In this document: in pieces, positions 7,407 to 9,410 of the stretch
How positions within the stretch are numbered: position 1 is the stretch's first letter
Layout of the letters: each line of letters begins with the position of its first letter
The notes under the pieces: generated by a model
The model's input: only the letters and a program-made list of their open reading frames with translations
Database searches by the model: none
What the model was told of the DNA's origin: nothing
Position numbers and translations under genes: made by a program
Source of the DNA: Armatimonadota bacterium
GTDB taxonomy: Bacteria > Actinomycetota > Acidimicrobiia > Spongiisociales > UBA5794
Direction of reading: 5' to 3'
Length of the DNA stretch: 9,410 nt
Assembly (NCBI GenBank): GCA_008501565.1
Contig: QQUL01000005.1
Span: 1 to 9,410, forward strand

Positions 7407-7856
7407 ATGACCAAAGACGAAGCCGAAGAGTTGTCAGACGATCTGTCAGACGATCTGCCAGATGACCTGCCAGATGACCTGGATCTGGACGATCTGGAGG
7501 ACGTCGATGACGTAGACATCGATCCGCTCGATGACGACGTCGATGATGATGACGAAGACGACGGTGTCGAGCCGAACGATGACGATGACGACGACGACGA
7601 TGACGACGACGAGGCTCTTGACGAGCTTGAAGCCGAAGAGCGTGAGATGCTCACCGAGGACGAAAGCGTTGAAGTCATAGTTGTCGACGAGGCCGCGGAA
7701 ATGCGAGCCATACGCCGTGCAGAGATTTCCCTTGAGGACGAGAGCGTCGACAGCCCCAAGTCTGGTGAGTTCGTGTGCACGAGCTGCTTCCTCGTGAAGC
7801 GAAATGCCCAGATGGCGAACCGGCGCAAGAAGATCTGCTTCGACTGCGCGTCCTGA
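7407..7856 (+). CDS. Acidic DUF4193-like zinc-ribbon protein
   Basis: The 149-residue product has two parts. Residues 1-95 are overwhelmingly Asp and Glu: an SDDL/SDDL/PDDL/PDDL repeat (10-25), then Asp-rich stretches ending in eleven consecutive Asp (58-68). The C-terminal part (about 120-149) is a compact basic zinc ribbon with C124-T-S-C127, then FLVKRNAQMANRRKK, then C144-F-D-C147. The FxCxxCFLVK...CxDC signature matches the actinobacterial DUF4193 family (about 100 residues), whose function is unknown to me; the acidic arm here is longer than usual. GAGAG at 7398-7402 supports the ATG, and a strong promoter lies just upstream. Such polarity, an acidic disordered arm on a basic zinc module, is compatible with binding to RNA polymerase, ribosomes or basic proteins, but that is inference. 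There is no membrane segment. Confidence 0.85.
   Translation: MTKDEAEELSDDLSDDLPDDLPDDLDLDDLEDVDDVDIDPLDDDVDDDDEDDGVEPNDDDDDDDDDDDEALDELEAEEREMLTEDESVEVIVVDEAAEMRAIRRAEISLEDESVDSPKSGEFVCTSCFLVKRNAQMANRRKKICFDCAS
7434..7481 (+). repeat. Four tandem 12-bp coding repeats
   Basis: Two copies of TCAGACGATCTG are followed by two copies of CCAGATGACCTG, all in frame and encoding SDDL, SDDL, PDDL, PDDL. The pairwise identity within each half suggests recent duplication or slippage inside the acidic arm. A degenerate continuation (GATCTGGACGATCTGGAG) follows. Confidence 0.9.
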
Positions 7857-7866
7857 TCCGCAGTCA

Positions 7867-7908
7867 GGCATCCTCTCGGTGACGGCACCGATGCCGGCTC
7901 AAGGATGC
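7867..7908 (+). promoter_or_regulatory. Two mutually exclusive stems after the acidic gene
   Basis: GGCATC (7867-7872) can pair with GATGCC (7890-7895) around an inner GGTG-ACGG-CACC hairpin (7878-7889). Alternatively GCATCCT (7868-7874) can pair with AGGATGC (7902-7908), enclosing CGGTG/CACCG (7877-7881 and 7886-7890). The two outer pairings share bases, so only one can form at a time. No T-run follows, so intrinsic termination is doubtful. The region lies in the 77-nt gap before the glycosyltransferase. Confidence 0.4.
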
Positions 7909-7933
7909 ATGAGGCCACGCCGATGACCAAGAC

Positions 7934-8665
7934 ATGCAAGACTTCGGTATGAGCGTCCTCGTTATTGTCCCCACCTACAACGAGCGCGAGAACATCGCAC
8001 CCATCGCAGAGGCTGTTCGTTCACACGGATACTCCCTCCTCATCGTCGACGATGGATCCCCCGATGGAACCGGACAAGTGGCAGATCAGCTCGCGGAATC
8101 GGACGAGTCGATACATGTGCTGCACCGAAGCGAGAAACAAGGACTTGGACCTGCATATGCCGCAGGCTTTCAACGAGGTCTTGATCTCGGTGCCGAGATT
8201 CTGTGTGAGATGGACGCTGACTTCTCCCACGACCCTGCCGACCTGCCACGGCTCGTCGCAGCGGTCGAGGCTGGCGCCGATCTTGCGATCGGATCGAGGT
8301 ATGTGCCCGGGGGAGCAACGGTGGGTTGGCCCTGGCATCGGCGGTTCCTGTCGAAGGCAGGGAACATTTACGCCGCCATGATGCTCGGCATCAAGGTCAA
8401 GGATTCGACAGCAGGGTTTCGAGCGTTCCGCGACACGACAATCAGGAAGATCGAACCGTCACACTGTGAAGCGTCGGGCTACGGGTTCCAGATTGAGATG
8501 GCATGGAATACCGAGAAGGCTGGGCTCGACATCGTTGAGGTGCCGATCACCTTCAGAGATCGAATGGTGGGGGAATCCAAGATGGATCGTCGGATCGCCA
8601 TCGAGGCGATCCTCCTCGTCACTCGATGGGGGTTCACACGGGTCTTCCGCCGCAACCGTTCGTAG
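7934..8665 (+). CDS. Polyprenol-phosphate mannosyltransferase-like GT2
   Basis: This is a family 2 glycosyltransferase of the dolichol-phosphate mannose synthase type, which transfers a sugar, usually mannose from GDP-mannose, to polyprenyl phosphate on the cytoplasmic membrane face. Over 243 residues it shows VIVPTYNEREN (10-20), DDGSPDGT (39-46), the metal-binding MDADFSHDP (93-101, with Asp94 and Asp96), GSRYVPGG (120-127), DSTAGFRAF (157-165), GYGFQIEM (182-189) and FRDRMVGESKM (207-217). It has no C-terminal transmembrane segments, so it is the soluble single-domain form, unlike mycobacterial Ppm1 where an acyltransferase domain is fused. The start is uncertain: an ATG at 7949 gives MSVLVIVPTYNE, equally natural, and neither has a clear ribosome binding site. 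It lies 77 nt after the acidic zinc-ribbon gene and may share its promoter. Mannose as donor sugar is inferred from the family; glucose is a less likely alternative. Confidence 0.9.
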   Translation: MQDFGMSVLVIVPTYNERENIAPIAEAVRSHGYSLLIVDDGSPDGTGQVADQLAESDESIHVLHRSEKQGLGPAYAAGFQRGLDLGAEILCEMDADFSHDPADLPRLVAAVEAGADLAIGSRYVPGGATVGWPWHRRFLSKAGNIYAAMMLGIKVKDSTAGFRAFRDTTIRKIEPSHCEASGYGFQIEMAWNTEKAGLDIVEVPITFRDRMVGESKMDRRIAIEAILLVTRWGFTRVFRRNRS

Positions 8666-8682
8666 CCCCAGACCATCGGGCT
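8664..8682 (+). terminator. Weak inverted repeat after the glycosyltransferase
   Basis: AGCCC (8664-8668) and GGGCT (8678-8682) can form a 5-bp GC-rich stem with a 9-nt loop, starting in the stop codon of the glycosyltransferase. There is no T-run after it, so a terminator role is tentative. Confidence 0.2.
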
Positions 8683-8697
8683 GGTCGAATTGATCCG

Positions 8698-8703
8698 TAG
8701 GCT
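8698..8703 (+). promoter_or_regulatory. Possible -10 box (TAGGCT) for leaderless methyltransferase mRNA
   Basis: TAGGCT fits TANNNT and ends exactly 6 nt before the ATG at 8710, which would place the transcription start on that ATG. No Shine-Dalgarno sequence or -35 box is visible in the 44-nt gap after the glycosyltransferase. The spacing is the same as for the pafA box. Confidence 0.35.
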
Positions 8704-8709
8704 GCGACC

Positions 8710-9410
8710 ATGATCGATCCAATCTTCGCCGATCCTCGACTCGCAGCGATCTACGACGACATTGAAGGCCCGCGCCGAGCCCTCGATCACTACGAAGCGA
8801 TCGTCCAGTCTTTCGGTGCGAGCAGGGTTCTCGATGTGGGGTGTGGGACTGGCGAATTCGCGTGTCGCCTCGCGAGGAGCGGACTGACGGTGATCGGCGT
8901 GGATCCCGCGGCCGCCTCGCTCGACATCGCCCGAACCAAGCGGCACGCCGAGCGTGTCACATGGGTGCACGGCTACGTGACCGATCTTCCGGAGATATCA
9001 GTCGACGTAGTCACGATGACCGGCAACGTTGCTCAGGTCTTCGTCGATGACGAGGCGTGGCACTCGGCCCTGGTGCGGATTCGCGGGGCGGTCCGTCGCC
9101 GTGGACGGCTGCTGCTCGAAACGCGAAACCCGGCATGCCAAGAATGGAAAGCATGGACGCGGGAAAGAACGATCAGGACGGAACGTACGGTTTCAGGATT
9201 GGTCGAATACTGGGTTGAGCTCATGGCGGTGGACTTGCCGCTGGTTTCGTTCCGTTGGACTTTCCGGTTCCTTGACACCGGGGCGGAGGTCGTCTCGGAC
9301 TCCACGCTTCGGTTTCGCGATCGTGAGGAGATGGCGGTCTCCCTTTCCGAGAGCGGATTCGTTGTTGAGGAGATACAGGAGGCGCCGGACCGACCGGGCC
9401 ACGAGCTTGT
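8710..9410 (+). CDS. Class I SAM-dependent methyltransferase, 3' truncated
   Basis: The open frame runs from the ATG to the window end, giving 233 complete codons without a stop. Motif I LDVGCGTGEFA (41-51) binds S-adenosylmethionine, the acidic end of strand beta-2 is VIGVDPAAAS (61-70), and later strands include DVVTMTGNVAQVF (99-111) and RGRLLLETRNP (131-141). The order fits a Rossmann-fold methyltransferase of the Methyltransf_25/UbiE-like group. Related small actinobacterial proteins end soon after a D-x-PDRPG-x-E segment; here APDRPGHEL is reached at 225-233, so probably only about ten residues are missing. The substrate cannot be told. A possible leaderless -10 box precedes it, suggesting a transcription unit separate from the upstream glycosyltransferase. 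Confidence 0.92.
   Translation, partial: MIDPIFADPRLAAIYDDIEGPRRALDHYEAIVQSFGASRVLDVGCGTGEFACRLARSGLTVIGVDPAAASLDIARTKRHAERVTWVHGYVTDLPEISVDVVTMTGNVAQVFVDDEAWHSALVRIRGAVRRRGRLLLETRNPACQEWKAWTRERTIRTERTVSGLVEYWVELMAVDLPLVSFRWTFRFLDTGAEVVSDSTLRFRDREEMAVSLSESGFVVEEIQEAPDRPGHEL

Noticed and set aside
7434..7481. CRISPR-like repeat array
   Set aside because: The repeats are contiguous without spacers and in frame in a coding region.
7385..7939. 184-residue open frame on the - strand rich in serine
   Set aside because: It is the reverse reading of the GAC/GAT-rich acidic arm (GTC and ATC on the other strand); the + strand frame has a promoter, a ribosome binding site and a conserved zinc ribbon.

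Overview
The window reads as a conserved chromosomal segment of an actinobacterium. All ten genes are on the + strand and packed closely, and the gene bodies contain no mobile element, CRISPR array, tRNA or rRNA. A Pup-proteasome locus followed by a HelY-type helicase is an actinobacterial hallmark. Moderate GC, absence of an extreme third-position GC bias, and a small zinc-ribbon gene where mycobacteria carry tatA-tatC suggest a lineage away from the mycobacteria, perhaps an environmental Acidimicrobiia-like one. That placement is inference.

Layout: (1) 1-126, C-terminal end of the proteasome alpha subunit PrcA. (2) 188-1543, PafA, the ligase that attaches Pup to substrate lysines. (3) 1575-3421, PafB and PafC, paired WYL-domain regulators overlapping by ATGA; in mycobacteria PafBC activates the LexA/RecA-independent DNA-damage response. 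(4) 3422-3593, a spacer with two inverted repeats. (5) 3594-3911, a small zinc-ribbon protein of unknown function. (6) 3942-6461, HelY, a Ski2/Mtr4-like DEVH helicase with a DSHCT C-terminus, overlapping by ATGA with (7) 6458-7342, a diacylglycerol-kinase-fold lipid kinase. (8) A well-formed sigma-70-type promoter at 7349-7376 drives (9) 7407-7856, a strongly acidic DUF4193-like protein with a zinc ribbon. (10) 7934-8665, a stand-alone polyprenol-phosphate mannosyltransferase-like GT2 enzyme. (11) 8710-end, a class I SAM methyltransferase cut by the window edge.

The first half joins protein tagging, degradation and the DNA-damage regulators. The second half is housekeeping: RNA helicase, lipid phosphorylation, mannosyl donor synthesis and a methyltransferase. 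I found no convincing new multi-gene system. The items most worth a second look are the heptamer repeat between pafA and pafB, the hairpins before the zinc-ribbon gene, the TANNNT boxes placed for leaderless transcription at four starts, the acidic zinc-ribbon protein, and the pafC-helY gap filled by a zinc-ribbon gene instead of tatA-tatC.
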